Shown: positions 18,020 through 27,211 of the stretch, one piece after another
Numbering within the stretch: position 1 is the stretch's first letter
How the letters are laid out: every line of letters starts with the position of its first letter
Assembly: GCF_000014445.1 (NCBI RefSeq)
Contig: NC_008531.1
Coordinates: 1,519,001-1,583,000 of the forward strand
From: Leuconostoc mesenteroides subsp. mesenteroides ATCC 8293
Lineage (GTDB): Bacteria; Bacillota; Bacilli; Lactobacillales; Lactobacillaceae
DNA length: 64,000 bases
Direction: 5' to 3'
The notes under the pieces: generated by a model
Database searches by the model: none
The model's input: the letters and a program-made list of their open reading frames with translations, nothing else
What the model was told of the DNA's origin: nothing
Program-made: the position numbers and the translations under genes

Positions 18020-19132
18020 ATGAAAGATATTAAAAAGTTAGCAAACATTTTAAATGCTGATGTTATTTTGATTGACATTGCCACAAAACAAGTAAATTAC
18101 TTAGATGAATCTACTAATAATTCCAATAAAAATGTTGTGAATTTATTAATTGATAATATTGAGCTGCTCACAAATCACATTTATCAATCTCTAGACTATA
18201 ATTCTGGTCATATTTTAACTTGCCATGTCAATGAAGAAAGCATCGTTTGCTTCTCTTTTAAATACGACGATCCACTATCAACGAGTAGTGAGTTAATGAT
18301 GTTACATTCCCTTTCAAATCTAAAATCCATTTCTCAAATCATCTATACTTTATATAATTCTAACGATGCGCCAGAAGAAGAGGTCCACATTACAAAGTTT
18401 TCAGATAAACTCCACATCAAAAAAGAAAGCAGCGAATCCTTTGATCCAAAAACTTTTTTTAATGCAGAAACTGATATTATCAAATCGATTGTTTATTCAC
18501 GTAAAGCCAGTTTAATCTCAGCACTTGAAAAGTTGTCACGTTTAAAAATAATTGGTGAACGTTTTGCCTCCAACAACATGATTAGAGGCGAAAAAGATAC
18601 GCTTATTTCCTATGTCTCAATTTTAAACCGAGCGATTATCCAGTGGGGGTACCCTGTCGAGTCAGCATTTCAATTGCATAATGAGCTTGTGCAAGAAATT
18701 GAACTATCTCCTCAGTTCCTGAATTTTTTTCAAGTTATTAGAGAAATTACTTGGCATTATTTTAAAATTGTACAAAACCATAGGGTTCACAATTTTTTAC
18801 CACTCCACCAAAGAATTAAACAATATATAAAAGAGCATATTAGCGAAAACATTACACTCGATGACATTGCTACCGCACTGAATGCTTCGAAAAAGACATT
18901 GAATCCAGCGTTCAAAAGAGAGTATAAAATAACGATCACTCAATTCATTAGGCAAACCAAAATAGATACGGCAAAAGAATTGTTGATTGCTTCGAATCTC
19001 ACATTACTGGAGATTTCAAATTTACTATCTTTTTCAACCGCAAGCTATTTTGTCAAAACTTTCAAAGAAATAACCGGAATAACTCCTAATCATTTTCGCC
19101 AACATTTTTTTGATGAAGAACTTCATTTGTAA
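18020..19132 (+). CDS. AraC family transcriptional regulator
   Basis: A 370-residue regulator. The C-terminal about 100 residues form the double helix-turn-helix of the AraC family (ENITLDDIATALNASKKTLN then LLEISNLLSFSTASYFVKTF and GITPNHFRQ). The N-terminal about 260 residues are not recognised as a sugar-binding cupin and may be a sensor. The ATG has GGGAG 5 nt upstream. It is transcribed divergently from the pilus operon, so I infer that it controls those genes, as AraC-like MsmR-type regulators do in streptococcal pilus islands. Confidence 0.88.
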   Translation: MKDIKKLANILNADVILIDIATKQVNYLDESTNNSNKNVVNLLIDNIELLTNHIYQSLDYNSGHILTCHVNEESIVCFSFKYDDPLSTSSELMMLHSLSNLKSISQIIYTLYNSNDAPEEEVHITKFSDKLHIKKESSESFDPKTFFNAETDIIKSIVYSRKASLISALEKLSRLKIIGERFASNNMIRGEKDTLISYVSILNRAIIQWGYPVESAFQLHNELVQEIELSPQFLNFFQVIREITWHYFKIVQNHRVHNFLPLHQRIKQYIKEHISENITLDDIATALNASKKTLNPAFKREYKITITQFIRQTKIDTAKELLIASNLTLLEISNLLSFSTASYFVKTFKEITGITPNHFRQHFFDEELHL

Positions 19133-19146
19133 ATATTAATCAATAA

Positions 19147-19190
19147 AAAAATGTGTACACTCGTTTTATAAAAACGAGTGTACACATTTT
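19147..19190. terminator. Bidirectional terminator between the AraC gene and nrdG
   Basis: A nearly perfect long hairpin of about 18 bp (arms end in TGTGTACACTCG and its complement) with A and T runs at both ends lies between two convergent genes. Confidence 0.88.
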
Positions 19191-19211
19191 CCAAAAATTA
19201 CTATTAATAAA

Positions 19212-19793
19212 TCATCGCACTAACTTATCCCAAATGACAACTTCATTTTGTGCCAACGATTTAGGTACATCAATAATTCTTTGGTTAGCGCTACCTCTAA
19301 ACTGTAATGTTAAATCTTTTTCTTCTTCCAAGAAACGACCATCCACCAGAATATCTAGTAAGGATAATAACCGCATCTTATCATAGGTCTCTTGTTCCAG
19401 CTCTTCCCATGTATAACCAGTCCACGACCAAATATCTTTCGAATGGCCAAATTCTTTCCGAATCCGACGGCAGAGCTGTAAACATACATCTGTATTTAAG
19501 AATGGTTCCCCACCTAACAGCGTCAACCCTTGGACGTAGTCTTGACTCAAATCTTCAATAATTTGGTCTTCTAGTTCTTGTGTATAGGGCTGTCCAAAAT
19601 GAAAGTTTTGCGCGGCAACATTGTAGCAGCCGGGACATAAAAACAGACAACCACTCACATATAGACTGCAACGAACCCCCTCGCCATCAACAAAATTGAA
19701 GGCTTTATAGTCAGCTACATAATTTTGACTATACTTTTGCGCGGTCCATTCTTTGGGCATCGGATTGTTTGGTTTTCGCAAAGGTCGCGACAT
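19212..19793 (-). CDS. nrdG: Anaerobic ribonucleoside-triphosphate reductase activating protein
   Basis: A radical SAM enzyme that makes the glycyl radical on NrdD under anaerobic conditions. The iron-sulfur motif CLFLCPGC (CxxxCxxC) is near 50 and LLGGEPFLN is near 92. AAGGAG inside the end of nrdD lies 10 nt before ATG 19793; a TTG two codons upstream is the alternative start. The gene overlaps the 3' end of nrdD by about 65 nt, which suggests tight coupling. The tail DVPKSL..VVIWD fits the family. About 193 residues. Confidence 0.93.
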   Translation of the reverse strand: MSRPLRKPNNPMPKEWTAQKYSQNYVADYKAFNFVDGEGVRCSLYVSGCLFLCPGCYNVAAQNFHFGQPYTQELEDQIIEDLSQDYVQGLTLLGGEPFLNTDVCLQLCRRIRKEFGHSKDIWSWTGYTWEELEQETYDKMRLLSLLDILVDGRFLEEEKDLTLQFRGSANQRIIDVPKSLAQNEVVIWDKLVR

Positions 19794-21939
19794 TTTCAAT
19801 CATCTCCTTAGTTAAATTCTTTTGACGTGAAATTATTTCAACATGTCGACCATGAACCATTGGTCGTTGCTGAGGATTTCCTAGATAGCCACACGTTCTT
19901 TTGACCACATCACACAATTCAGGATCATGGTTACCACACTCAGGACACATAAAGCCACGCGCTGTTGATTTGAATTCACCCGCAAAGCCACACTTGAAAC
20001 ACTTGTCGATGCACGTGTTGGTTCCTAAATAGCCAACGTGATCGTAGGCCCAATTCCATACAGCTTCTAATGCTTGAGGATTTTGTTTTAAGTTAGGATA
20101 TTCACAATAGTGGATAAAACCGCCCGACGCATATTTTGGGAACGTCTCTTCAAATGCTATTTTTTCAAATGGTGTTGGATGCTTTCTAACATCGTAGTGG
20201 AAACTATTGGTATAGTACTGCTTATCAGTAATATCAGGAACAGCCCCAAATTTTTCTTGGTCAAGATGGCAAAATGTATCGGTCAAAGATTCGGCTGGTG
20301 TCGAATACAAACTATAGTGATAACCACTCTCTGCTGCCCATTCTTGACAATAATCATGCATTCTTTTAACAACTGCTTCAGCAAATTGATGTGCTTCAGG
20401 ATTCTTTTCCCAGTCTGGCCCAAAGAATGCAATGCATGTTTCATAAACGCCCACATATCCTAATGAAATCGTAGCGCGGCCGTTCTTAAACACTTCATCA
20501 ACACTATCGGTGGCCTTCAATCTTTTGCCAAAAGCACCATACATATACAGTAATGGTGCATTTTCTGGTACAGCTTCTTTGGTACGTTCAATCCGGTAAG
20601 CTAGCGCATCATGACATAGCGCCATTTTCTCATCAAAAATCTTCCAGAACAGATTCATATCACCCTTAGCAAACAGGGAAATACGTGGCAAGTTAACTGA
20701 AACAACACCCAAATTCATACGTCCAGAATTAACTTCAACGCCTGTTTCATCTTCCCAGCCTTGTAAGAATGAACGACAACCCATCGGTGTTTTGAAACTA
20801 CCTGTCAATTCAACAATTTTGTCGTACATTAATAAATCAGGATACATACGTTTGGTTGAACATTCCAAAGCTAATTGCTTAATATCATAGTTTGGATCTT
20901 CTTGACTAAAATTGAGCCCTTTTTTCAAAGTAAAAATTAATTTTGGGAAAATGGCCGTGCGCCGCTCTTTCCCTAGTCCCTTGATACGAATCTGTAAAAT
21001 AGCTTTCTGGATTTCGCGCTCTAACCAGCTTGTTCCCAATCCAAAATTAACAGTTGTAAATGGTGTTTGCCCTTGCGACGAGTACAACGTATTGATTTCA
21101 TACTCCAGTCCTTGCATCGCATCGTAAATGTCCTTGCAAGTCTTCTCTTTGGCATACTCTTCTTGTCGGTCAGCATCAATCCATTTTTTGGCGTCAACAA
21201 GGTGCTTGTCATAGTTTATTTGTGCGTAAGGCGCAAGTAACTGATCAATCCGATTAGCTGAACAACCACCATATTGTGAAGATGCAACATTAGCAATGAT
21301 TTGGGCCATCTGCGCAGTGGCCGTTTGAATAGAATGTGGTGAATCCACCCACGCATTTCCAATTTTATAGCCGTTTGTTAGCAAGTTTTCAAAATCAATC
21401 AAACAACAATTGGTAGCTGGTGTGACTGGTGAATAATCCAAATCGTGCCAATGGATATCTCCACGTAAATGTGCTTTGGCTACCAAAGGTGGCAGCATTT
21501 GTAATCCTAATGCACGACTTGCCGCTCCCGCTTCCAAATCACGTTGCGTATTGAATACGCGACTATCCTTATTGGCATTTTCATGAACGACACTCTCATC
21601 TTGTGCAAAAAGTTTCTCTATGCGTTTTTGAACATTTGAAGCATCGGAAAATTTTTGTTGATCAGCTACGTAGTATGAATTGTAAGCATCCACAGCATCC
21701 AGCTGTTCATATTTTTTAAGTAAGGAAACCAATAAATTACGAATTTCTATTGCTGTGATACTCGCTTGGTTCGCCAACATTTGATATAAATCACGGTTGA
21801 TATCGTTGATAATATTTTCTGATAAATTGAGTTTTTCTAAAATAAAATTAATTTTATAGGCATAGAATTGTGTCCCCTCACCACTATGCTTGATTACTGT
21901 TAAATCAGGTAACTTCATAAGTTTAATCGTATTGTTCAT
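19729..21939 (-). CDS. nrdD: Anaerobic (class III) ribonucleoside-triphosphate reductase
   Basis: The product reduces ribonucleotides to deoxyribonucleotides without oxygen. 736 residues. An N-terminal ATP-cone-like region (about 1-90) is followed by the catalytic barrel with the cysteine-bearing YGGCSANRIDQ near 228. A C-terminal four-cysteine zinc site (CIDKCFKCG and CPECG) precedes the glycyl-radical signature RTCGYLG (681-687). A strong ACTGGAGGAAA ribosome-binding site precedes the ATG. It is followed by nrdG in an overlapping pair, as in most anaerobes. Confidence 0.95.
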   Translation of the reverse strand: MNNTIKLMKLPDLTVIKHSGEGTQFYAYKINFILEKLNLSENIINDINRDLYQMLANQASITAIEIRNLLVSLLKKYEQLDAVDAYNSYYVADQQKFSDASNVQKRIEKLFAQDESVVHENANKDSRVFNTQRDLEAGAASRALGLQMLPPLVAKAHLRGDIHWHDLDYSPVTPATNCCLIDFENLLTNGYKIGNAWVDSPHSIQTATAQMAQIIANVASSQYGGCSANRIDQLLAPYAQINYDKHLVDAKKWIDADRQEEYAKEKTCKDIYDAMQGLEYEINTLYSSQGQTPFTTVNFGLGTSWLEREIQKAILQIRIKGLGKERRTAIFPKLIFTLKKGLNFSQEDPNYDIKQLALECSTKRMYPDLLMYDKIVELTGSFKTPMGCRSFLQGWEDETGVEVNSGRMNLGVVSVNLPRISLFAKGDMNLFWKIFDEKMALCHDALAYRIERTKEAVPENAPLLYMYGAFGKRLKATDSVDEVFKNGRATISLGYVGVYETCIAFFGPDWEKNPEAHQFAEAVVKRMHDYCQEWAAESGYHYSLYSTPAESLTDTFCHLDQEKFGAVPDITDKQYYTNSFHYDVRKHPTPFEKIAFEETFPKYASGGFIHYCEYPNLKQNPQALEAVWNWAYDHVGYLGTNTCIDKCFKCGFAGEFKSTARGFMCPECGNHDPELCDVVKRTCGYLGNPQQRPMVHGRHVEIISRQKNLTKEMIENVATFAKTKQSDAQRMDRAKV

Positions 21940-22012
21940 TACTAAACTATTTCCTCCAGTGCTATTTTTTAAATTGCTATAACTTAAATACTACAACTAT
22001 TTTTTCAATAAG

Positions 22013-22035
22013 AATAGGACAAAAAATGTCCTATT
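22013..22035. repeat. Perfect 9-bp inverted repeat upstream of nrdD
   Basis: AATAGGACA, five As, TGTCCTATT. It lies in the nrdD/pncB divergent region, about 75-95 bp upstream of the nrdD ATG. There is no long T run after it on the minus strand, so it is less likely to be a terminator and may be an operator or leader hairpin. It does not match the NrdR, FNR or Rex consensus I know. Confidence 0.5.
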
Positions 22036-22157
22036 TTCGAATTTAATTCAGGAATCCACTGTTTAATAGCCCTAGAAGAATTAAGCCATTATAAAATTTA
22101 ATCATCTCGTAAAATTATTACAAGAATTAAATATTTGAGTATCTAACTACAATCAAA

Positions 22158-22214
22158 TTGACATATAATTAATACTTATTAATTTAAGTAACAACTAAAA
22201 AATATTGTTATAAT
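22158..22214 (+). promoter_or_regulatory. Extended -10 promoter of pncB-nadE
   Basis: TGTTATAAT (extended -10; TATAAT at 22209-22214) sits just before the pncB ribosome-binding site. A TTGACA at 22158-22163 lies too far upstream to be its -35 and may belong to another start. The ATG at 22213 overlaps this -10 box, which rules it out as the translation start. Confidence 0.55.
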
Positions 22215-22233
22215 GGAAGGAAAGGACTTGAAC

Positions 22234-23676
22234 ATGTATTCTGATGACTCACTGGTGCTCCATACGGATGCGTACCAAATTAATATGATTTATACTTACT
22301 GGAAACAAGGTATTGATCAAAAACCCGTTGTTTTTGAGGCTTATTTCCGTAAAATGCCTTTCAATAATGGCTATGTTATTTTCAGTGGTTTAGAACGAAT
22401 TGTCAAAATATTAAATCAACTGAAATTTACTGATGACGATATTGATTATTTACAATCATTAGACCTATACGACACTGAATTTTTAACGTACCTTAAAAAC
22501 TGGCATTTGACTGCAACAATACGTTCGGCTTATGAGGGTGAAGTGATGTTCAACAATGAACCGCTTTTGCAAGTTGAAGGACCTCTGGTCGATGCTCAAT
22601 TATTGGAAACTTTACTGCTCAATATTATCAACTTTCAGACATTGATTGCTACTAAAGCGGCTCGTATTGCTAGTGTAACAAATGGTGACCCCCTATTAGA
22701 GTTTGGTACACGTCGTGCTCAGGAATTGGACGCTGCGCTTTGGGGTACCCGTGCTGCTTTTATTGGTGGCTTTGATGCTACATCTAATGTTCGTGCAGGA
22801 AAACTATTCAATATTCCTATTTCTGGCACACATGCTCATGCGCTTGTTCAAGCTTACCACAACGATTATGATGCTTTTCATGCCTACGCAGCAACACATA
22901 AAAATGTTGTTTTTCTAGTAGATACATTTGACACACTAAAATCTGGTGTTCCAAACGCTATCAAAGTAGCCCGTGAGTTTGGAGATAAGATTAATTTTCA
23001 AGGGGTTCGAATTGATTCAGGTGACATGGCATACCTTTCTAAAAAAGTTCGTATCATGTTAGATGAAGCAGGATTCACGAATGCCAAAATTTATGCATCA
23101 AATGATTTAGACGAAAACACCATTTTAAATCTTAAAATTCAGGGTGCAAAAATTGATGTCTGGGGAATTGGCACAAAATTAATCACAGCATATGATCAAC
23201 CTGCCTTAGGTGCGGTATACAAGATGGTTAGTATCGACGGCGATGACACAATTAAATTGTCAAACAACGTTGAAAAAATCTCAACCCCTGGAAAAAAGCA
23301 AGTTTGGCGAATAACAGATAGTAAAGATGGCAAATCTGAAGGTGATTATTTGACTTTCGATGATGAAAATCCTAGCCAATTGGAAACTTTGCACATGTTT
23401 GATCCCAATCATCCTGTTATTTCTAAAAACATTAAAAATTTCGATGCACAACCGATGCTACATGATATTTTTGTTGAGGGTGACCTAATTTATGATTTGC
23501 CTGATATTACTACAATTAAAAGCTACGCCAAACATTCGTTAAACGATCTATGGGATGAATACAAACGTATACTGAATCCTGAAACCTATCCTGTTGACTT
23601 ATCTCAAAAGCTATATGATGCTAAAATGAATTTAATTCATGACATTCGAAACAATATACAGGAGATGACCAAATGA
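22234..23676 (+). CDS. pncB: Nicotinate phosphoribosyltransferase
   Basis: The product converts nicotinate and PRPP to nicotinate mononucleotide in NAD salvage. I use ATG 22234 (480 residues), with AAGGAAAGGA 7 nt upstream; an earlier in-frame ATG lies in the -10 box. Motifs are TDAYQINMIYTYW at the N-terminus, EFGTRRAQ near 160, GTHAHALVQAY (active-site histidine) near 198, and VRIDSGDMAYLSKK near 270. It overlaps nadE by 4 nt, forming a two-gene salvage operon. Confidence 0.95.
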   Translation: MYSDDSLVLHTDAYQINMIYTYWKQGIDQKPVVFEAYFRKMPFNNGYVIFSGLERIVKILNQLKFTDDDIDYLQSLDLYDTEFLTYLKNWHLTATIRSAYEGEVMFNNEPLLQVEGPLVDAQLLETLLLNIINFQTLIATKAARIASVTNGDPLLEFGTRRAQELDAALWGTRAAFIGGFDATSNVRAGKLFNIPISGTHAHALVQAYHNDYDAFHAYAATHKNVVFLVDTFDTLKSGVPNAIKVAREFGDKINFQGVRIDSGDMAYLSKKVRIMLDEAGFTNAKIYASNDLDENTILNLKIQGAKIDVWGIGTKLITAYDQPALGAVYKMVSIDGDDTIKLSNNVEKISTPGKKQVWRITDSKDGKSEGDYLTFDDENPSQLETLHMFDPNHPVISKNIKNFDAQPMLHDIFVEGDLIYDLPDITTIKSYAKHSLNDLWDEYKRILNPETYPVDLSQKLYDAKMNLIHDIRNNIQEMTK

Positions 23677-24494
23677 GACCTTTACAATCTAAAATAATTG
23701 CTGATCTGCACGTTCAGCCCGTTATTGGCCCAAACATTGAAATCAAGCGCTCTGTGAATTTTCTGAAACAATATCTCACTCACAGTGCTTACACCGGTTT
23801 AGCTATTGCAGTAAGTGGTGGTCAAGACTCCACACTTGCTGGTAAAATTGGCCAACTTGCTATTGCTGAACTACGAGCAGAAACGAATCAAAAGTTCGAA
23901 TTTGTTGCGATTAGGCAGCCATACGGTGAACAACAAGATGAAAACGATGCCCAAGATGCACTCAATTTTATCAAACCTGATTTAACAGTAACAACAAATA
24001 TCAAAGATGCAACCGATGCTCTGGTAGGTTCACTGCGTCTTGGTGGATTAACCGTTGATGACATGAGTCGCGGTTCAATTAAACCAAAAGTACGTATGAT
24101 TGCCCAGTATGCTGTTGCTCGCGAGCATAATAGTGCCGTTATCGGAACTGATCATGCAGCTGAAGCCGTAGCTGGTTTCTTCACCAAGTATGGTGACGGC
24201 GGCACAGACATTAACCCTTTGTGGCGTCTAAATAAACGACAAGGAAGGCAGCTTCTCGAAGCATTACACGCCCCAAAGCATCTATACGACAAAGTACCTA
24301 CTGCAGATCTTGAGGATGAACGCCCACAGTTGCCTGATGAAGTTGCGCTGGGTGTTAGATACGATGTCATTGACGATTATTTGGAAGGCAAAGATGTTGC
24401 AAACACCGATGCCGAACGAATAGAAGAGATGTATCTGACAACGCAACAAAAGCGTCACGAACCAATCACTATTTATGACACTTGGTTCTATTAA
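23673..24494 (+). CDS. nadE: Ammonia-dependent NAD synthetase
   Basis: The product makes NAD from deamido-NAD and ammonia with ATP, the last step of the pathway. 273 residues, the ammonia-dependent short form with no glutaminase domain. The PP-loop SGGQDSTLAGK is at about 50-60, IGTDHAAEAVAGFFTKYGDG at about 155-174 carries NAD-binding residues, and KVPTADLEDERPQLPDE near 207 is family specific. ATGA overlap with pncB shows translational coupling. Confidence 0.96.
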   Translation: MRPLQSKIIADLHVQPVIGPNIEIKRSVNFLKQYLTHSAYTGLAIAVSGGQDSTLAGKIGQLAIAELRAETNQKFEFVAIRQPYGEQQDENDAQDALNFIKPDLTVTTNIKDATDALVGSLRLGGLTVDDMSRGSIKPKVRMIAQYAVAREHNSAVIGTDHAAEAVAGFFTKYGDGGTDINPLWRLNKRQGRQLLEALHAPKHLYDKVPTADLEDERPQLPDEVALGVRYDVIDDYLEGKDVANTDAERIEEMYLTTQQKRHEPITIYDTWFY

Positions 24495-24532
24495 CTCTAA
24501 AATTTGATTGTTATGTTCCCCTATAAACACTT

Positions 24533-24570
24533 AAAAAAGCCACAATATCATTATATATTGTGGCTTTTTT
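24533..24570. terminator. Bidirectional terminator after nadE
   Basis: A perfect hairpin (AAAAAAGCCACAATAT, 6-nt loop, complementary arm) with T run lies between the convergent nadE and the hydrolase gene. Confidence 0.9.
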
Positions 24571-24588
24571 AGTATTTACTAATTTAAA

Positions 24589-25113
24589 TTATAAGTCAAT
24601 TTTTCCAACATAATGTAACTGCGGATCGTGAGACATGTCATTAGGATTTGTTCCCAAAACATTGACTGGCACCGGCTCGTTTAGTTCCTTATAGTAAGCA
24701 GCCCAAAAGTCAGAAATTTGTTTTCGTCTGTCTCCAAAAAACATTGGTTGTTCACTAAATTTGACAAAGTCTTCAAAGGCTGTCACTACAAACTGTGAAC
24801 AATAGAAGCTGTTCGTACCTGGCTGAAAAGAAAAGTTATAGGGTTTACCCAAATGCGTTTTAGCGTTAATAATAATTCGCTTCGTATTTTTAACATTTGT
24901 GCGGTAAACATCAGCACTTTTATTTTTCTCTAAAAAAAGCTGAAGCGATTGTAAACAAACGCCTGAATCAGCTGTTGCATGAATGACATTTTCTTCGTCG
25001 GCTAATATCGCAACATGAACAAAATTTCCCGTTGATTCTGCAATACCCTCATCCAGATCGCTATGTCCATTTTTTACAAAAAGTAAATCTGCTTGTTTTA
25101 ATTTCATAATCAT
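24589..25113 (-). CDS. YiiX/YebB-like permuted papain-fold (NlpC/P60 superfamily) hydrolase
   Basis: A 174-residue protein with the permuted NlpC/P60 pattern: an N-terminal GDLLFV-like opening (KQADLLFVKNGHSD), a histidine in NFVHVAILAD near 32 and the likely catalytic cysteine in FYCSQFVV near 107. Such proteins hydrolyse amides or thioesters of lipids or peptides. There is no signal peptide. No Shine-Dalgarno is visible before the ATG at 25113 and a second ATG lies two codons later. It has no clear functional link to neighbours. Confidence 0.72.
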   Translation of the reverse strand: MIMKLKQADLLFVKNGHSDLDEGIAESTGNFVHVAILADEENVIHATADSGVCLQSLQLFLEKNKSADVYRTNVKNTKRIIINAKTHLGKPYNFSFQPGTNSFYCSQFVVTAFEDFVKFSEQPMFFGDRRKQISDFWAAYYKELNEPVPVNVLGTNPNDMSHDPQLHYVGKIDL

Positions 25114-25129
25114 AGTCTAACACATTTGT

Positions 25130-25798
25130 TTACCAAAGCTTAATAACAAATAAACAGTACTGAATGAGTAGCATAACGACGCCAATGATTAACCACCCAG
25201 AAACTTTTGTTGGAAATAATCGGTGGTAGCTACGGCTTTCACCTTCTTCAAAGCCATGAGAGGTCATAGCCATCGCTAAATTATTTGACCATATTAATGC
25301 TTGACTAATGGCTTTAAAATAAAGTTTAGGCGACCAAAAACTCAAGACCTCACCTCGCATCAGCCCCACTGCCCGAATCGTTTTAACTGAATTTATAATT
25401 TTGGGAATAAAACTCAATGCACCCAGAATGCCATATACAAAGGTTGCGGACATTTTGACATTTTGTTCAAGAGAACGTAATAATTCGTACAAAACCATAG
25501 TCGACATAAATGCCGCACCCATGAATACATAAGCACCTACACGTGTGGTCATTACTAGTGCAAAATGTAATCGTTGTGATTCGTCTCCTGTACCAAAAAA
25601 ATAAAATGAGGTGAATGATCCGACTGCCGGCAAAATTGATACAATCAATAATCGAGCAAAAGTTTTCAAATGGCTTTTAGTCACTATTAAAATCAAAATA
25701 CTAACAACAATTAAAAACAGATTGAGATAAACTGATTTTGTGAACGCAATTTCTATCGAAATAAGCAATACTAATAGTAATTTTTGTGTTTCATTCAT
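25130..25798 (-). CDS. ykoC: ECF transporter T component, thiamine-precursor type (YkoC-like)
   Basis: A 222-residue transmembrane coupling protein of an energy-coupling-factor importer. Hydrophobic spans occupy about 5-45, 60-75, 85-130 and 195-220. The cytoplasmic coupling segment is seen around AVGLMRGEV and SHGFEEGESRSYHR. It overlaps the ATPase gene by 4 nt, and the operon is preceded by a TPP riboswitch, which is the basis for assigning the thiamine precursor HMP/thiamine as the substrate. Confidence 0.8.
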   Translation of the reverse strand: MNETQKLLLVLLISIEIAFTKSVYLNLFLIVVSILILIVTKSHLKTFARLLIVSILPAVGSFTSFYFFGTGDESQRLHFALVMTTRVGAYVFMGAAFMSTMVLYELLRSLEQNVKMSATFVYGILGALSFIPKIINSVKTIRAVGLMRGEVLSFWSPKLYFKAISQALIWSNNLAMAMTSHGFEEGESRSYHRLFPTKVSGWLIIGVVMLLIQYCLFVIKLW

Positions 25799-27198
25799 GA
25801 ATTAACTACACTTTCATATTTCAAACCATTTTGATCAAAGCGAACATGATAATCAATATATTGAATAATGCCGTGTGTTTGGTGTGAAATCATGATAATA
25901 CTTTGTTCAAGGTCATTTGATGACTGTTTAATGATTTTCATGACATGTTGAATAGAATTCGTATCCAATCCAGATAATGGCTCATCTAACAGCAAGGTAT
26001 CGGGTGCAATAATTAACATAATCAGTATTTGTAGCTTTTTTTGTTGGCCACCTGACAATTCGTAAACACTATGCTTTTCAATACCTATTAAATTTAACTT
26101 TTGGATGCACTGGTCAACCTTCTCATTTGTCCAATAATCAGCGTGATGGCTATGGGCTCTAGCCTGCTCAACTTCTTCAGAAACGGTAATGTTTAAAAAT
26201 TGGTCAGCTGCATTTTGAAATACTAAACCAACTTTCCTAGCATATATTTTTTTACGAAGTTTATCGAGTAGCTTCCTTTGATACAACAACGAGCCCTCAT
26301 AATCGTGTAATCTTGCAAAAGTAAGCAGTAAGCTTGATTTTCCAATACCATTGGGTCCAGTAATTAAGGTGATTTTATCTTTTGCCCACTCAAAACTGCT
26401 ATTCTTCAATATGGATTGTTTACCGTTGTTTACCGTCACATGTGCCATGCTAAACACAGACTCATTAAATTCATCATTAGTAACAATACTATCATTTACA
26501 TCTTGTTTAAAAAAAGGAGACCAAGCTGTAGAATCAATACATGCTATATGTCGATTTTCAATACGATATAAATCTGTTATCAGATTTTCGTATCCACTTG
26601 TGTCATGATCTGAAACTAAAATACCATGTCCTTGATCAACTAATTTTTTTAACAATACTTGTAACTCATGTCGATGCTCTGGATCAACGGCCGCAAAAGG
26701 TTCATCCAATAAAATAATTTCTGCACCCATCGCTAATGTTTCAGCTAAAGCAACCTTTTGCAATTCTCCACCTGACAAGTATGAAAGTTCTCGGTGTCGC
26801 AGTGATTCAATTCCTACCTCTGATAAAGCAGAATTAATTCTCTTATCAATTTCCTCGGTAGTTAAAGATAAATTTTCTAATGAAAAAATCAATTCATCTT
26901 CTACGCGATCCATGGCAAATTGTTGATCTGGATGCTGAAATAGCATGGCAACTTTTTTAGCGCGATGGTTCGCTTTGATTTGAGCAATTGACTGATGGTT
27001 CAAAGACACTTCCTGTGACAATTCGCCGCCATATTTAGGATATAACCCAGCTAAGGCAGTCATCAAAGTTGATTTGCCACATCCAGATGAACCAACTAAT
27101 AATATAAATTGTTCTGGTCTAATCTCCAGTGAAATATCTTCTAAGATAATTTCATCGTCAAATTTAATATCTAAATGATTGGCCTTTAATTCCGTCAT
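25795..27198 (-). CDS. ykoD: ECF transporter ATPase, two fused ABC domains (YkoD-like)
   Basis: A 467-residue ATPase with two full ABC units in one chain. First: Walker A GSSGCGKST (36-44), signature LSGGELQK near 142, Walker B IILLDEPFA. Second: Walker A GPNGIGKSS near 280, signature LSGGQQKK near 385, Walker B TLLLDEPLSG. Both signatures and both D-loops look intact. This double-ATPase architecture matches YkoD of the thiamine transporter YkoEDC. It overlaps ykoC by 4 nt and follows the S component by 13 nt. Confidence 0.88.
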   Translation of the reverse strand: MTELKANHLDIKFDDEIILEDISLEIRPEQFILLVGSSGCGKSTLMTALAGLYPKYGGELSQEVSLNHQSIAQIKANHRAKKVAMLFQHPDQQFAMDRVEDELIFSLENLSLTTEEIDKRINSALSEVGIESLRHRELSYLSGGELQKVALAETLAMGAEIILLDEPFAAVDPEHRHELQVLLKKLVDQGHGILVSDHDTSGYENLITDLYRIENRHIACIDSTAWSPFFKQDVNDSIVTNDEFNESVFSMAHVTVNNGKQSILKNSSFEWAKDKITLITGPNGIGKSSLLLTFARLHDYEGSLLYQRKLLDKLRKKIYARKVGLVFQNAADQFLNITVSEEVEQARAHSHHADYWTNEKVDQCIQKLNLIGIEKHSVYELSGGQQKKLQILIMLIIAPDTLLLDEPLSGLDTNSIQHVMKIIKQSSNDLEQSIIMISHQTHGIIQYIDYHVRFDQNGLKYESVVNS

Positions 27199-27211
27199 AC
27201 TTTTATTGACC

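Noticed and set aside
22213..22233. Longer pncB start
   Set aside because: The ATG overlaps the TATAAT -10 box, so it would not be transcribed.
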